NCBI GenBank assembly: GCA_015179025.1
Contig: WHUX01000028.1
Span: 1 to 64,000, forward strand
DNA from: Terfezia claveryi
Lineage: Eukaryota; Ascomycota; Pezizomycetes; Pezizales; Pezizaceae
Direction of reading: 5' to 3'
Length of the DNA: 64,000 bases
The translations under genes were made by a program, and so were the position numbers. Shown piece after piece: positions 1 to 14,681 of the stretch (its first letter is position 1; each line of letters opens with the position of its first letter). Under the pieces are notes generated by a model. It made no database searches, was not told the DNA's origin, and saw only the letters and a program-made list of their open reading frames with translations.

Positions 1-3000
1 GAAACGACTCCGTTCACACACACCAGATGAAGTACTTGCATTCCTGGGGGACGCTATAGAATTCATTTGAGTGCGATATAGCTATATGTTTTTATATATA
101 ATTGAACCCAGCTCCATCTCCACCTTCATAATTTAAAGGTGTACATGACTCAGCAGAGTGAACCCAAACTACCACCACTTCTGTTATCACAACTATCTGG
201 CACCAGTTTAAAGCTACATTATGCGAAAGAATCATTACCCTACCTTTCCTGATAACCAAAAAAGCAGTAAAGTCTTATTTGAATAAGTTATAAAATACCA
301 CCAATATCAGGAACCTATTCATTGGTCACTACCATCAAGAAAAACCGTTATATGACTATGGCGTCATAATGCATTTCGATGACGACTACCCAAAATGGTT
401 AAGCAGCCAAAAAGGGTAAGGGCCACCCACTACTTACCTCAAACGAGCTGCGCGGCACGGTTCATTAAAAGCATTTATATCCTGTGTTACGTCGGGATCG
501 TACCTAGTCCGCGGATCAGCGACGTTTTGTGATGCGCTCCAGTACCCCAGGGTGAGACTGTGGCATCCCGTGGTGAGATTGGCCCATTTGTTACAGCAGC
601 ATTTACTGGTGGAGCAATTTGACGTTCTGTGATTTGCAGCAAAATAGTTTTCTCTGGAATTTACTCTGGAGTATATATATGGTAACAAGTAGCTTTTGCA
701 GACTTTCACAACATAGCAGCTTATTTTGTTCAGCAGTTGGTCTTTTCGCTACTCCTCATTGCTGAACAATCATCTATATAAGTTACCTATACCGTATACC
801 TGTCAGGAAAACAGCGCACAGACGTGAACGACATTGTGGGGTCCTCGCAACCAACCCTTGCAAAACGACATTTGAGACAACGTCGCGCGCGATCGTCGAG
901 AGTCCACGAGACCATTATTAACCAACGACACACCTCAAGTAAAATTGATTTGTTGTTTATTGATGACAACATATAAAGCAATTTGGTGATACACGGGGGA
1001 AATGAAAAAATTCTTAGGATTAGCAATTTAGGTAAAAGTTGTTGTAGGCGACGACCGACGATCTGCATTGGAGCCACAATAGATAATTACTAGTTCCTGA
1101 AAGAACATTGCTGGAAAGTAAGATTAGACAGCGCCAAGGTTAAGCTGCAACCTCGTATTCTTTGATATAGATAGATGATGATCATGAGTCACATGCTGTA
1201 CGAGCATGAAACAGATCTTTTCTCAAGTACATGATCACATTGTTCCTGTATCCAGGGACTGGGCACGAGAACACCAAAGAATCACTTTTTTTTTTCGAAT
1301 GAGGCTCTCGAAATAGCCTGTGCGGTACAGCGTTCCTCCCTTACCTTCCCAGCATAAATGCAAGCCATAACGAAGTTAGTATAGACTCATGTACCACCCT
1401 GTACGTGGTACACCATAACCAGAGATTCCAATGGCCCTCACTACCACCCCTTCGAGCACAAAATACCATATGGAAGCACGGAGGGGCACCCCTTGCTTCT
1501 TTTTTGAATCCTCGTTCATATTAATCGATTCTTGACACCAAGACTGTCTCTCATCTGCTCAATGTTGTGTCAAGCCCATCCTTGGCATATCTGCTAAGAG
1601 ATTATTCTGCCAGGTCATTTGCATTTATCCCAGTCTGGATTTACCTCAGCGTCACAAGAGATGGAACAAGTGCCGAACCGGTGGCAAAGCTTGGTATGTG
1701 CTGTCCCCTCGTATAGCCAGCTGGCAAACAAGAAACAATTGCGCCATGATTGCTTTTTGAGGCTAGTTACAACTGCCTTGATATCGGTCGCCCGTAGTAA
1801 GGATCTGAATGAGCTGAAAAGGTAAGTAAGAAACAAACAATGATCTACTCAGTAAACACATCTCAACTGCAAAGAGTCAATCTCGTGCTTGTTTTGGGGG
1901 TAATTGTGGATCACCAGTGTAGCGAGTTCAGCAAAAGCAGTCGCAAGCTCATATCCCGCAAGATCGACAAGCGCGACATCGCGCAGGGGCTCGGACCGTG
2001 GCGTAAGTTTAGCGTTGCCCCTTCGAGGCAAGAGTCTCAGAAAAGAAGCCAGGGAAAGAGCTCAGACCAAGTTATCCTGGACCTGATGAACCAACTGACA
2101 TGCACCTTTGTAGGCTTCTTAATCATGAGATGAACTACCCACCTATAATTGTTTATTGTCATGCGCTGATTGCAGTTTCCAGCTACATTTTGCCGCTGAC
2201 TCGGCAATATGGAGATTAGCAGGATGACCTCATAATGGGAGTGAACCAATCAAGCTGTTCGCTTCACTTCCTCATCCTTATTTGCATCTTGCTTGGGCCC
2301 TCGCACGGACCAGGGGTTTGTGACGGAGCAGGTGGCCCGCGGCAGGAGAAGTGCGTAGGGCTTTATTTTGCTATTCTTACATACGTACAGTACTGTACTG
2401 TACAGTGCAGGTGTGTGGTGGTCATGTCCATGTTGATGTGCGTGCGAAGCTGGCTCGTGCCATGCCTGTCGTCTTTCTCCCACACTCTAAGAATCCTGGC
2501 CATGCCTGATAAATTAGCGAGAGTCTGCGAAATTATAAAGGAAGAGCATTGTCCAGAATTTGATTCCAGCTTCACCCCACGACACTAGCGCGCGGAGTTA
2601 TATTTCGACCCATTGGGGTGCTTTGCGCGACAGCCATGGAACTGGAGCCCTGGGAAAGCATTTCGATAGTGTGTGGAGGGCGGAACGACGTTCATGGGGA
2701 GTTCTTATCACCTTTGGAAAGACATTCCCCACCCAAAGGACATCCCGATCGAAACCTCTGGCAGCAATCATTGTTATGGCTATTTTGAGGAGGCTTCTAG
2801 CTTTAGAAAGCACCATTCCCTTCTCTCGTCGCTGAACATATGGATGTTGCGCTCAAATCGGCTGCGGTTACAGCACTGTGGATCCAGATTAGTCCTGAGT
2901 TTTGGAGGCACCACACAAACCTAATGGCCTCGAAGAAACACTCGACAACGGGTACGACTCTTTTCGATGCGAGCTCATGTGAGACGTTGCGTTCTTGTTC

Positions 3001-3166
3001 TGAGCGCTGGGGGAAACACCGAAATCGGTAGACTGGTTGACATTTCACCTCTGAAACAACTAGCATGATTTTTCGAAGACTTCAAGAGAGTGAGGGAGGT
3101 AGAAGATAGTTGGATAACAAAATGTATGAAAGGGTTCATGAGAATGAGATGAGGGGTGATGGAAGT

Positions 3167-3176
3167 TAGTCTGGTT
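3167..3176 (+). repeat. Copy of dispersed TAGTCTGGTT motif
   Basis: Exact copy of the 10-mer that recurs nine times in the window. It is followed by GCAA, as in several other copies. No inverted partner is seen close by, so this may be a solo end of a decayed element. Confidence 0.5.
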
Positions 3177-4388
3177 GCAAAGTTAGGGCTATGTTCTACT
3201 TAGTAATGTGCGTGGGGTGGGATGACAAGGAAGTCCAACTTGTGGAGAAGTACCGTTCTCGTGTGGAGAATAGTTGAAGTACTTGTACTTCCAATACTTA
3301 CTCACCAAGCAAGTACCCGCAATCATTAAGGGTTGCGCAATCAGACTATACCATTATGTCCTCTCTTCACTAACGACACGCAAGGCGCCTCTCTCCGGGC
3401 GACACTACTTCCGTCGAATACTCTACGGTCTGAACGAGAATTACCTGTTTTCCGGACATGCGGCTTGTTACTGGAAGATCATGCAGTCGATTGCAAGCGA
3501 AGGAAGGCTTACGTATGTGGGCACTCTACGAGACCTTCTCTGCCTGGGGTAGTGCAGCTTGCTGGGCAAGCGAGGTGAGAATACTCCCTAATGCTCTCCT
3601 CCACCTGGGTACCTTGGAAGCGTTTTGACGTTTATGAGCATAGCACAGAGGATAATGCTAATCGGACTAAGGTAATGCAACGGGCTACCGGCGTCAAAGT
3701 CGGTCTCCAGTTTATATCAATTAGTCTAGGGGAATGGTGACATTAATGAACGTTAACATCGAAACAAAACGCAAAAGTAACCTCATTTCCCGGGTATAAA
3801 CCTAAGCGAGACTACGGCCTTTCCCTGTTTCCATAAAGAACAGCGAATCTCAAGGATTTCCGAAATTATACCCCTCCTGTGCTAGCTTACGTTATGGATG
3901 CCTTGCTTCAGAGCACCTGGAGCCACTTGAGCACCCATCGGGTTCAAGCCTCACCGGAGTGATACGTCAATTTTATTGAGGAGGTTTTTCTCAGAACTAG
4001 ATACTGTCTTTGGAGCCAGGGATGGGTTATTTCTTTCCGCTGTTCCGCCATCAGGAGTCCGCGGACTTGGTCCTATGATTACGCATGCCATTTTATATAA
4101 GGGCCCAGATTAAAGGAATGAGAATATCGTTTGCAATAGCAAAAGGCACAGAGGGTGAAGAGTAGATGGTCGGGTAGGCAATGACACCGAGGTCAAGATG
4201 GTACACATTATTAGCAGTGGTGATCATAGGTGACCTAATGATGACATGAGTTTAGGCACGATCTACTAACAATATTGGTTTTTACTTGCTAAATACAAGG
4301 GCCTAAAGAGGTGAGGGAGGAGGCCCACTTTGGAAACGATTGAGTATTTGCGGATGGGTTGAAGTGGCCGAGGAAGGATGGATTGGAG

Positions 4389-4398
4389 TAGTCTGGTT
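4389..4398 (+). repeat. Copy of dispersed TAGTCTGGTT motif
   Basis: Exact copy of the 10-mer, in the same orientation as the copy at 3167 and also followed by GC. No inverted partner was found nearby. Confidence 0.5.
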
Positions 4399-6740
4399 GC
4401 GGATGGAGGCGCAAGGGAGGTATGAGAATGGATCTAAAGGTACCTTTGTAGGTATCAAACATGTACATTTACATTCTAGGCGCTTCAGTTCAGGGAAATC
4501 TGGACGACACATATAAGTTCCGTCCATCCGAATGGTCACATTCCCAACATCCTAGGGCGCCAGCAGCACTCTACACGCCACCTTTTACCATCCCACTACC
4601 TAGGCTCCCGACAGGAATCATTAACTGGCAATGGGGCGCCAAGATATAGGTGCTAAGGAGTAGTGTTGCAGGTTGCCCGCATCCTTCCAAACGTAAGACC
4701 TGAACATTTTCATCGGTAGCGACACCAATGTCTTCCCAGCTACAGGGCGTTTGTGACATATGGGCTTCCTACCTTTCGAAGTCTTAATGAACCTCAACGC
4801 CCTTGTAGCCACATTCAGTGGAGTTAATCCTGCTTGAAGCTAAGGATCTGAGCTCCCCTCTTTTCCGTTGACTTCGAGTATGGTACCACCAAAAGAACCC
4901 TCAAAAGGAGCACCTAGGTAATAGTGGAACCAACAGGTTGCAGCAGTGGCATGCCAGGTTTTCCAAGGTATCTAACATAGGTGCCGTAATCTAGACACAC
5001 GTATGAATTTCCCTCCCCATTCATTTGGAATACTAGTTTCTAATACTTGCTTTGAGCGGCATATTTCCCTGTTGACGTTGAAATTCCAGGACAATCCAAA
5101 ACACTCAAGGCCTGTCTCTTTCGACTGTACTAAACGAAGGAGAGGTGCGATCGACAGTGGTGCATACTCTGAACAACCCAGTGCTTCCGCGGGATGTTTT
5201 TCGTTTCTTCACACTCACCTCCATGTGAACTACACCATTTCTGACGATCTCCGTACCCCTCCCCCTTTGTTTTTCAAGGACTATATCACATTCAGATTAA
5301 CGATCGACACCAGATATTTACTCTGAACTCTAGTTCAGTTCCAACAGCTAATCTACTAGCCCCGTAAATTAACTAGCGAGCCTGCAGTAAAGCGACCGCG
5401 TATGCAGCAGCATGCTTGCATACCTGGGGACGAGTGGTGGTCAACCTGCAACTAGTCACAATTTCCCTCACCAGCCAAAGGCGTGAAGCATTAAAGACCT
5501 CGCTTGAGTAAGCAGCCTTTTGGTTAAGTTTTTCTCCTTCAGGAGCCAAACTAGAAAACAAACCAAGCTGCTTAACAGGCCGACAGTTTTTAGAACCGTC
5601 GCTCCAAGTGGAGTCAGAAAACGGTTGGCTTCATCTACCATGATACCCATTTTGAGTCAATGGGTTAGACCATAACAACTAGGTAGGGAAGAAGATGTGG
5701 TCACTCTCTTTCAAAGCTCCTTCAATGTTTCCAATGCCACCGCCACGATAATTGTAAAAATATATGACTTGATGGCTTATTATTATTTCATATCGTTTGC
5801 TAGTAAAGTACCCTTTTGTTCTCCTTCTTGGTTCGCGTTTGATCTTTCCGCTGTGCGGCTCACCAAAATTACGCAGCCCTGGATTTATGGATTCAAATCG
5901 GGTTCAGTTTGAGAACTACTCATGTGGTAGTTCTGGGTTTGTTGTGTTCCATCAGTTGCCCAACCTTTTCCACACCGGGCAGCCGCTTCTCTTCCCTAAA
6001 CGCATGCACAAGACAATTGGATCCTGCTCTCCTGAGATGTATGGAGGCACACTGCTTTTCTCGGGTAAGTAGCACTATCAGCTCCGGCTGGGGTGCTGGT
6101 GTCACTGATTGCGCATCTATTCTTTTTGGTCGCCGTAGAGTACTTTATTGGCGAAACTATCCATTGGGATCATTTTGCTGGTCAATCGAGTACTCACTAC
6201 CCAGATGATGATACAATCAGTTACTGGGAGCGACATCTGGCGATTGCAATGATCTTTGCCAGCGAGTACCACAGTCGCTATCTTGACACCACTACATAAA
6301 GGGAAATACGCGAAGCAGACGCAGAGCATCCATATTATCCTGAGAGCTGAATAGCTGAGGGAGGATCCTACAAGTGTGGCTGGGAGTTCCTCTTAGCTGG
6401 CGACTACCAGATCCTGTACGTATGCGTATCAGCACCTTCTTGGGTACAGCCCGATAGCCTAGGGTTTGGGGCGTGGGCTTTCCTTAAGATAGTATTCCGG
6501 AGCACATGGCTGGCATCGAATCCATCGATTTCTACATTTATTGGGGTACCCATCTGGGGGGAGACTGGTGCTGGATCCGTGTTCTCTAGACTCAGCCTAC
6601 ATGTCCAGTCTGTTTGCTGTCATAATAATGTTGGGTTGGGTCTCATTAAGCACCACCGATTCTGCGCCTGATTTTGCTGAGTGCTGTTTCATTGTCTCTC
6701 AATCTGCCAATTTTTGCTTTGTTTTTTGATCTGTCAATCG

Positions 6741-7788
6741 AAGGGCTTTCTCCCCCCCCCCCCCCCTCCCTCCCTCCCCAAATGACTCCAGAAGTGGGTT
6801 TCCGCTGGCTGTGTAGCTCCAGACCGCCAATGAAGCAATGCGTGGCCATTCACCACATACTCTGCGCATGTAAATCTACCCAAGTGGCCCAATGGTTTTA
6901 ATTCTAATTTTCGTCCCTGTGACTTGTACAATTTTATGGAATTTTCCGGCCGCTGTTATCCAACACTTGCTGAACCACCCCCCTCCCTCCCCCTTCTGAG
7001 CCTTTCACTTTGATGCAATGCCTTTTAGCGAAGTCGAACACTCACCCACGATATCCTCAGACAGTCATATCCAACCATAAGCCCCTCCCCTCCTTCAACA
7101 CACCCCCCTGCTGTCACATCCGAACCTCGCTCATAAAGTCTGCACCCTGCCCAGGATCCTTGTACACCCCTTCCCTGGGCCTGTCCACTCCAGCCGGTAA
7201 CTAGTCTAGCACCCATCCATCCAAACCCCAGTACCATACTCCCTTGCCAACCCATCCCCCCTGCCGGAGCCACATAAAACCCCGGTCCGGTACTCCTGAC
7301 CCTGGCACCTTTTCCAGTTATTTACTCCGAAAATACTGTGCCCGATCCAATTCCCTGGGCTATTGGTATCAAACGTTACTCGGCTGGACCCTGTCTAACT
7401 GGAAAAGCAGTGTGGTTCCTCTGCCCAGAGTTCCGTGGGGACTACAGCTCGTTTCCTCTTTAGCAAATCTGACCCCATTCACTCGAGCTTGCTTATGCAT
7501 CCCAGTTCTTAAGATTTAAGCTCTTCTCGTCCCTGGTTGGCATACGGTATCCGCTCTTCTTATATATCCTAACTCCCACCCCCCCTCTTCACATTCGGTC
7601 AATCTGGTTCAATCAGAAGTTTCACGCTCATCCAGTAATTCATCACTCCAGAAGAGACAACCAGTCAAGATTCTTGCTCAGATCCTGTCCCATACAAAAG
7701 GCAGCCAACATCCCCCCCTCCTTGTCACCCGCGTATCTGAATTCTCGCCGCACCTTTTGACCACCCATCGTCAAAAATAAATACTACA
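6741..7788 (+). promoter_or_regulatory. Pyrimidine-rich upstream region of the zinc-finger gene
   Basis: This kilobase is unusually rich in C and T on the plus strand. It includes a run of 15 C (6752-6766), adjoining CCCT repeats, and CT-rich stretches around 6976-7000, 7080-7110 and 7570-7600. CT-rich tracts upstream of the start codon are common in filamentous fungal promoters, so this probably contains the promoter and 5' leader of the C2H2 gene that starts at 7789. I see no specific operator and cannot place the transcription start. Confidence 0.35.
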
Positions 7789-9241
<1,453 letters not shown>

Positions 9242-12200
9242 GCCGCCTCCGAAATTAGCTTTCTATTCTTGCAAATATTACCGGTCAACAATTACGGATC
9301 ATTGTGTACATTTTTCTCCCTAACGAGTCCGGAAAGGTTTTCCTAATTTACTAGAGAATGATGATATCGGTTAGTGCCGGAGATGCAGGTTGACTGGGGG
9401 CCATGACAAGGGCCGATGGCAGTAAAATTATCGGCGAAATGAATATCGGGAAGAAACAAATTCTGGATGCCTTTTTTCTTTTTCCTTCGTCTCTCTATTT
9501 AGCGGTTATTATTCCTTTTAACTTTATATATTTCCTATTATATTTTAATCTCCTTTATTTATTCCCCACTCTCTCTGAGAAGCACCGTCAATCCGAGCGA
9601 TGCCTAGCGCAACTGCAGCGGGAACGGCCCGAGAGTTAGGGACAACATACCGGGGCGGGTGCTTTTTTACATGGCTAAGCAGAACATCTTTCATTACGCA
9701 TTCTATTTCTATCATCTATGCTGGGGTTTCCTTTTAGCTTCTTGTTTCCCTTCAATGCTCTATCTGCTCTTTGACGGCGACTGGGTGGGTTGGTAGGCGT
9801 GTTGCGACTTTATCTTACATCTTTGTTTTACAGCGTTTTCATTTTTCCTTCTTTACTGTGTGGCCTTTGTGAGTTTTTTTTTCTGTTTTGCATATTTACG
9901 CCAAATTTCATACCCAGATTCAGATACTCGCAGTTGAGTATACTTAGTAAGCTTAGGATAGGATTGTGGGAAGTACTAGTTAAGGGAGGATGGATATAGA
10001 GAAAGCAATGGAATACTTCGATTGGGTTCAGCATCTATCTTCAGTTACTTTCCGTTATTGCAAACCGGCTTTTAATTTACGAGATTTCCACAAGAGTGCT
10101 CCCGCCAACCTGCAATTGAGTCGGGTTTAATTTCTACTCTAGGGGACCAGGTACATGAGCTCTAACTAAGCTAGTGGTGTGGCGTTGCGAGTGTACTACC
10201 CCAAGCGGCACTGCTCCGGATCCGCGTTTATTTAGACTCCACGCCACTATACTGACAATAATCTAGTCTGTTTATAATCTGGTGCCATGTCAAGCAGGAT
10301 CCATGAAAGATTTAAATTTCTAATGCTACATTGGGGTGAAAGGCGCTGCTAACTAGCACTAGCTATAAACAAATGCTAACCTAAGCTTGAGATATTCCAA
10401 GTGCTTCCACCGGTTCACACGTCAAAAACAGTTTAGGCTAGTTGTTTACACTGTAGATGTTGCGCTTGCTCAGTGCAGCTCCACGCCCGGAACGACGCTG
10501 TGTTGTGCTGCTGGACCTTCCAAGTTGCTCTGAATGGCTCCGGCCCGGGGTACACTGAGGATGGCAAATGAGTTCTGGTCTGGTTGCAATACATGCTAAA
10601 TAAGTCCAGGGAGGGCCGATTGAGCAACCAGACTACATTTGAAGCAGATGAAGCTTTTAATCGGAGAACAGGAATCTGATGCTCTCGTTCCAGATCCCCC
10701 AGACGGAACGGAAGCTACTATTTCTCTAGAGTCCTGACTTTAGAGGCCTACAAAACTAATGTTCAACAACTTCAATATTGTCAGAATAGTTTTATATATA
10801 TACAGGGCTCACCTAAGAATCCGCTTACCAAGTCCTAACCCAACGCACCAGCGCAAAGTGATGTCTAGCGCCTGGCCGTGCGGAGGACTGTGCCCTCGGA
10901 ATGTGGATTGGCTGGGAACAGGCTGCATCGAGTATATTAGAGATAGAAGCAACAGGCCAGCAATGTGCCGCAGCAGGTTCGCCGCCCTCGAGCTCTCTAT
11001 CCGCCGTCACCCACTCTCCTTCGGCTGATGAAGGTTACTGGGGTACATGGACGTCCGACGGACCTTGCCCGTCCCAGTATAGAACCGGGAACCCCGTTTG
11101 TGAATAGTTAGCCACAATATACACTTGGAAGTCCTTCCAATTACAGGCCACGACCACAAGAGTAGCTATCCTGCCCGGGTTCTAATCACAGGCTGGCCAT
11201 TTGTGGGCTGTCTGTACTCGTGCACCCGTGGCCACTAAGTTAATCCAGAGGTGGCCGAATCGAATCTTAAACTGGAAAACACCACCGGAATGACGCAAGC
11301 AAAACTCGAGCTCGACCGGATGGCAGTGGCGTGGTTATACTGGTTTAAATAAGTTTCGGGTGAGGAAAAGGTGCAAGCTACGGTAATTGGCAGCCAGAGC
11401 TCCACCGTAGTTGCCAGTGGCCAACGCCCGAAACACAACCAGCACGTACGACGAGAGCAGACGAACAAACATTTTGCCCTACGTATTGACAGCCACAATA
11501 AGCGTATGGTTCTCAGAAGACTCCACGAATTACAAGCGAAAGACCCTCCTCCCAGTAGTATTGGGAAATTGCAGTTTGCCACACTTTTGAGGCAAACCGA
11601 CCAGAACAGACAGGCGTAGCATGCAAACACTTTGGATTGTTCCGTCTATGGCCACCAAGGTAAAACCCATTTGTGGTCATCCTAACCAATCACGAACGTA
11701 AATCTGATCCCACATGGCGCTCGGCTGCCATATTGAGCGTTTGCCCCATCCCAAAAGATCGATCTCTGGGCTGGTTGGAAATATCTCTGGGGCTGGTGAA
11801 GAAGATCTAAGGTTTACTGTATGTTTGCATTGCGTTCCGAATGTTTTAGACTCACTGAGCACATACTATTGGTCAGAGATGATCTAGATATTTCTGATCG
11901 ATCATGGGTCTGACGCTGGTTGGGCTGCAGCTGCTGGCTCGAATCAAACATGGCCATGATAGGCCACAAGTATTCACTCATGCAGAAAGCTCCAACGAAT
12001 AACCGGCGCGGCTTGGTTTACATGCCCAAAAGAATCCACTAACCCTGAAAAGGTTGAGAGAAAAATGTTCCACCTTCGTTCGCAGAGTGGTGAACGAAGG
12101 ATTCGATTTTTTGGTGGTGTTGTTCGAATGTTCGCCATTAAGCCACTTGCACCTGGCTCGGACGGAAGGGCTCATACTCTCGAACTGGCTAGCAAGGTGT

Positions 12201-13400
12201 TCCTTACCGAGCGAGATCCGCCCGCCCGATCTGCCGGCAACGTGATGTACAACTCACAACAACTTACCTCCGACATCATGCACATTACATGGACAACGAC
12301 TGGTGTCAGGCAAAACGTAGGAAGTGGGCTTATACTCTAGCTTGTTATCGTCGTTACTCGATTGCAACGTGCAGCAGGTATGTGTTTTCTTTTTCCCTTG
12401 TCGCGATCGGCTCCAAGCCTCGACATTGGACGCCCTTAGTCGATCGACACGTTATGGTACCAACGCTCCTCCGCGCATGCAACGTACCCCGCGAGCGCAT
12501 CGACTGGACAATGTTCGCTGTAGCCGGCAGGCCATTGCGATGTCTCCGTTTTATCCATTCAACTAGGTAACTTTACTATACCCATGATATACTAATTAGA
12601 TGAACAAATCATAGCCGCATGTGCACCCCGCGAATAGCTGCAGTGAGGAACAACATGCATCGACCTGCGAATATACTGTAGCTGCATGAAACCCTGTATG
12701 TACGTCTTAGGGTTATATACCTAGATTGTCAGGTTAATTCCGCATGTAGATCTATATTGGATCTGAATAGTCAACTGGCCCATTAAATTACTTACAGCAG
12801 TATTTCCATCCGATATTGGTCTCCATTGACGGTTAATGAACTATATATCACAGATGCAGATAAACGAAACAATTAATATTACGCGATTCGTTTCTTGCCT
12901 ACTTGCATACAACACGCCTACTGTACCTAGTCCTAGTTACATGCACACTTCACTTCACAGACTCACCTGTCGATTTGATATTTTCCGTTTTACAACAAAA
13001 TTCCTCCACCACAGAGAGCCCGAAGGCCATATAATTGGCGTTCGCAAGTATCTAAACTTTTGCTATAACTTGATGTCATTACATCTGAAAATTTAAACTT
13101 GCCAAGTCCCATACAAAGAGCGACGGGGAGCCCTAAGATGCCGCGGCCGGGTGCACGTGTACCGTGCTACCGAAGGGAGCGAACGGGAAAGCTCACGCGA
13201 CGGGAAGCATGCACCAGCGCGACGTTACCTGTACTCTTAGTTCCGACATACTGTACATAGAGTACACCATAACGAACTACATGCGGCTCCAGATCTCACA
13301 GCAACTGGTATGGGAAACCCAGCCACAACCCAGTCGCCAAGGCAAAGTTTGTGTGATTCGCAGCCGCGTGTACTGGTCCAAGTCATACATACATTAGGTA
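9242..13400. other. Gene-free intergenic DNA downstream of the zinc-finger gene
   Basis: The first few hundred bases probably hold the 3' UTR of the zinc-finger gene and T-rich tracts (9470-9570). The rest shows only short overlapping open frames without recognisable domains. One short inverted repeat (10578-10633) is listed separately. I see no RNA gene. Confidence 0.55.
10578..10635. repeat. Short inverted-repeat element (GTCTGGTTGC arms)
   Basis: Perfect 10-bp arms GTCTGGTTGC (10578-10587) and GCAACCAGAC (10624-10633) flank 36 bp. The right arm is followed by TA, giving the exact 10-mer AACCAGACTA of the dispersed family. The structure could fold as a hairpin and looks like a miniature inverted-repeat element or a remnant of one. 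Confidence 0.55.
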
Positions 13401-13895
13401 CCAACGCATGTACTTAAGTTAGAGTACAACCACCCCCCCCCGGGCGTGTCATAATCTGGGTGGGGGGTTCCTTGCTCACAGCTGCCAGCTTCTTATCGCT
13501 TGCTGCTGATCGTGATTCTCACGCGCATGTTCTGTCCTATCAAGGGAGGCTGGGGGGGAGGGGGTGGTGAGTAACGTGTGTTGGTGGAAGTGCAGGGTGG
13601 CTGGTACATGGGCACACTTAACAGCTGGCCCATGTTGATTGTGCATATTCATCATATTCTTCTAACTTACAGAGTACACTACAACCTACCTACCTTACTA
13701 ACTACCTAATCGATACGAAACTTTCCATGTGTGCGGATTTCGGAGATCCGCAAAGAAATCGGCACATTTTTATAACCCTGACACAGTAATCAAAGTTTAA
13801 CTAACAACACAAATCCACGGACAGTACAGTAGACATGAGAGTTTTTAGAGTTAGGTTTTTTTTTTATATATTTTTTTTATTTCTATTTTTTAATT

Positions 13896-13926
13896 GTTTT
13901 GTTTTGTTTTGTTTTGTTTTGTTTTT
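13896..13926 (+). repeat. (GTTTT)n microsatellite
   Basis: About six consecutive GTTTT units, the last with an extra T. Confidence 0.9.
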
Positions 13927-14018
13927 GTTTCCGATCAAACTTTTATACTCCACTCTGTACGTACAGTAACTTGTATTTTTTTTGATTTGTTGGAATGATG
14001 TTGAATGATAGGTTTATG

Positions 14019-14020
<2 letters not shown>

Positions 14021-14055
<35 letters not shown>
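14021..14055 (+). repeat. (TAT/ATT)n microsatellite
   Basis: Roughly twelve uninterrupted trinucleotide units of the ATT class. Confidence 0.9.
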
Positions 14056-14485
14056 GAGAATATATATAAGGAGGCTTGCTATATATTGGGCTAATTGGGA
14101 GGTGTGGGGGAAGGGGGGGAAGGGCAGGAAGGGACAGGAGGGGGGAATGCAGATTTAGGTACAACTTACCTAGTTGTTAGCGGAAAAAACCAAATCATAT
14201 TTTCGTTTCCAAGATCCGGATTTCAATGAAAAAACCAAAGTATAAAAAAAAGAAAAACTTTGATTATTTATTACCGATGGGGGGGAAGTGTTAGGTACCA
14301 GTAGACTAGAAGTAAAACATACATCAAGTACATAACCCAATAAAATAAAAACGAAAAAAAATAAAAAAAAAATAAAAAAATAAAACAAAAAATAAAAAAA
14401 ACCAAAACCAAAAAAACAAAAAAAATAATTATTAAAAAAAATAATAAAAAATAACATCGCATTACTTTAAAATCCTTCCACAGCT

Positions 14486-14487
<2 letters not shown>

Positions 14488-14519
<32 letters not shown>
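14488..14519 (+). repeat. Poly-T run (32 T)
   Basis: An uninterrupted run of 32 T, followed after one C by six more T and then a short (AC)n tract at about 14529-14546. This is the longest homopolymer in the window. Confidence 0.9.
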
Positions 14520-14651
14520 CTTTTTTGTGCACACACACACACACACCAACACACAACGCGCACACCACACACCCCAAAAAGGAAAAGTGTTTTACTTAAT
14601 CCAAATCCCCATCAGAGTATAGTATACCCGGCGCACCAGATATCACACACA

Positions 14652-14681
14652 AAACACAACAACACAACACAACACAACACA
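14652..14681 (+). repeat. (AACAC)n microsatellite
   Basis: About six near-perfect pentanucleotide units, followed by an A-rich tract. Confidence 0.85.

Larger units (their letters stand above)
1..6740. other. Gene-free intergenic DNA
   Basis: No reading frame here resembles a known protein family. The open frames are short, overlap one another on both strands and lack recognisable domains. I tried joining frames across GT-AG junctions by eye and found no coherent protein. Two exact copies of the dispersed motif TAGTCTGGTT lie at 3167 and 4389, and a GTAC-rich palindromic stretch lies near 2388-2410. A small, poorly conserved multi-exon gene could be missed without transcript data. Confidence 0.6.

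Noticed and set aside
2235..2588. 117-codon frame beginning with a hydrophobic stretch like a signal peptide
   Set aside because: The rest is Cys-rich random-looking sequence over a GTAC repeat, with no family resemblance and competing frames on the other strand.
3935..3965. Possible tRNA T-arm (GGGTTCAAGCCTC)
   Set aside because: The flanking bases do not form the five-base-pair T stem, and no acceptor or anticodon stem could be placed.
9403..10034. Short frames after the zinc-finger gene
   Set aside because: T-rich 3' UTR-like DNA gives Phe/Leu-rich translations with no domain.
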